A stretch of 8,500 bases of DNA. Source: Ignavibacteriales bacterium. GTDB lineage: Bacteria; Bacteroidota; Ignavibacteria; Ignavibacteriales; Melioribacteraceae. The position numbers and the translations under genes were made by a program. Each line of letters starts with the position of its first letter. Within the stretch, counting starts at the first letter, position 1. The stretch spans positions 1-8,500 of the forward strand of contig JAFGID010000197.1 of NCBI GenBank assembly GCA_016929735.1, written 5' to 3'. The notes beneath the pieces were generated by a model. The model ran no database searches. It had not been told where the DNA came from and saw only the letters and a list, made by a program, of their open reading frames with translations. Below, one piece after another: positions 7,999 through 8,500 of the stretch.

Positions 7999-8500
7999 AA
8001 AGAATTGCAGTAGTTGCATTTGGTGGTAATGCATTATTGCGTGGTAATGAAGTCGGGACAATTGACCAGCAGGAAAAAAACACTTATGACACTTGTATTA
8101 AAGTGATTTCACTTATAAAAAAAGGTTACAGTGTAATTATAACTCACGGCAATGGTCCTCAGGTTGGGAATATTATGCTTCGTAATGAAGCTGGGTATGA
8201 GAAATATAAGATTCCTAAAATGCCGATTGATATTTGTGTAGCAGATTCGCAAGGTGGTATTGGTTATATGATTGAAAGAATGATGAGGAATGCATTGAAC
8301 GATATGCATATACGCAGGAACGTTGTAACATTAGTTACTCAGGTTCTTGTGGATAGGAATGATCCTGCTTTTGAAAATCCTACAAAACCAGTGGGTGCGT
8401 TTTATCTAAAAGAAGAAGCTGAATTATTAGCAAAAGCGAATGGTTGGAAATTCAAGGAAGATCCAAGGAAACGAGGTTGGCGTAGAGTGGTTGCTTCTCC
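7995..8500 (+). CDS. arcC: Carbamate kinase, 3'-truncated by the window
   Basis: The first 168 codons of a protein normally about 310 residues long are present. Carbamate kinase transfers phosphate between carbamoyl phosphate and ADP, giving ATP plus carbamate, which decays to CO2 and ammonia. It is the last step of arginine deiminase and related ureido-compound degradation, in the cytosol. Visible family motifs are FGGNALL (9-15), THGNGPQVGN (50-59), QGGIGYM (86-92), LVTQVLVDRNDPAF (113-126), NPTKPVG.FY (128-137) and DPRKRGWRRVVASP at the window edge. These distinguish it from acetylglutamate and uridylate kinases of the same amino-acid-kinase fold. It overlaps the upstream NTPase gene by 4 bases, so the two are probably made together. 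The rest of the gene, and perhaps a carbamoyltransferase gene, should lie to the right. Confidence 0.96.
   Translation, partial: MKRIAVVAFGGNALLRGNEVGTIDQQEKNTYDTCIKVISLIKKGYSVIITHGNGPQVGNIMLRNEAGYEKYKIPKMPIDICVADSQGGIGYMIERMMRNALNDMHIRRNVVTLVTQVLVDRNDPAFENPTKPVGAFYLKEEAELLAKANGWKFKEDPRKRGWRRVVAS

Overview
The window is AT-rich (coding and intergenic alike) and looks like chromosomal DNA from a Bacteroidota/Chlorobiota-group bacterium, most likely an Ignavibacteria-like lineage. The main pointer is the first protein. It is a very large family C25 (gingipain/PorU-type) cysteine peptidase ending in a type IX secretion sorting domain of the 'NYPNPF ... G.Y.Y' FlgD-like kind. The weak ribosome binding site of glmS and the strong A/T codon preference fit this placement. 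It is inferred from motifs, not from a database search.

Layout, all on the + strand. (1) Positions 1-4457: the 3' part of the secreted C25 peptidase gene, cut by the left window edge. It holds the catalytic His/Cys pair, two CARDB-like modules, an FN3-like module, a possible beta-propeller region and the C-terminal sorting domain. (2) Positions 4458-4826: a 369-base, very AT-rich gap without a convincing gene. It contains several short perfect inverted repeats and one plausible sigma70-like promoter, and it probably holds the leader of the downstream operon. (3) Positions 4827-8500: a tight three-gene operon that runs off the right edge. It contains glmS (glucosamine-6-phosphate synthase), a COG2403-type P-loop NTPase related to cyclic 2,3-diphosphoglycerate synthetase, and the 5' part of a carbamate kinase gene (arcC). 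The gaps are 19 bases and a 4-base ATGA overlap, so co-transcription and translational coupling of the last two are likely.

How the genes work together: the peptidase is an exported or surface protein unrelated to the operon. In the operon, GlmS makes glucosamine-6-P from fructose-6-P and glutamine for cell-wall precursors. Carbamate kinase interconverts carbamoyl phosphate plus ADP with ATP, CO2 and ammonia. The NTPase between them has no firmly established bacterial role. Its overlap with arcC suggests a function tied to carbamoyl-phosphate, arginine or nitrogen metabolism, and GlmS may be a housekeeping neighbour or a nitrogen-metabolism partner. I saw no mobile element, CRISPR array, tRNA or rRNA. 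I found no clear new system; the least understood item is the NTPase-arcC pair.
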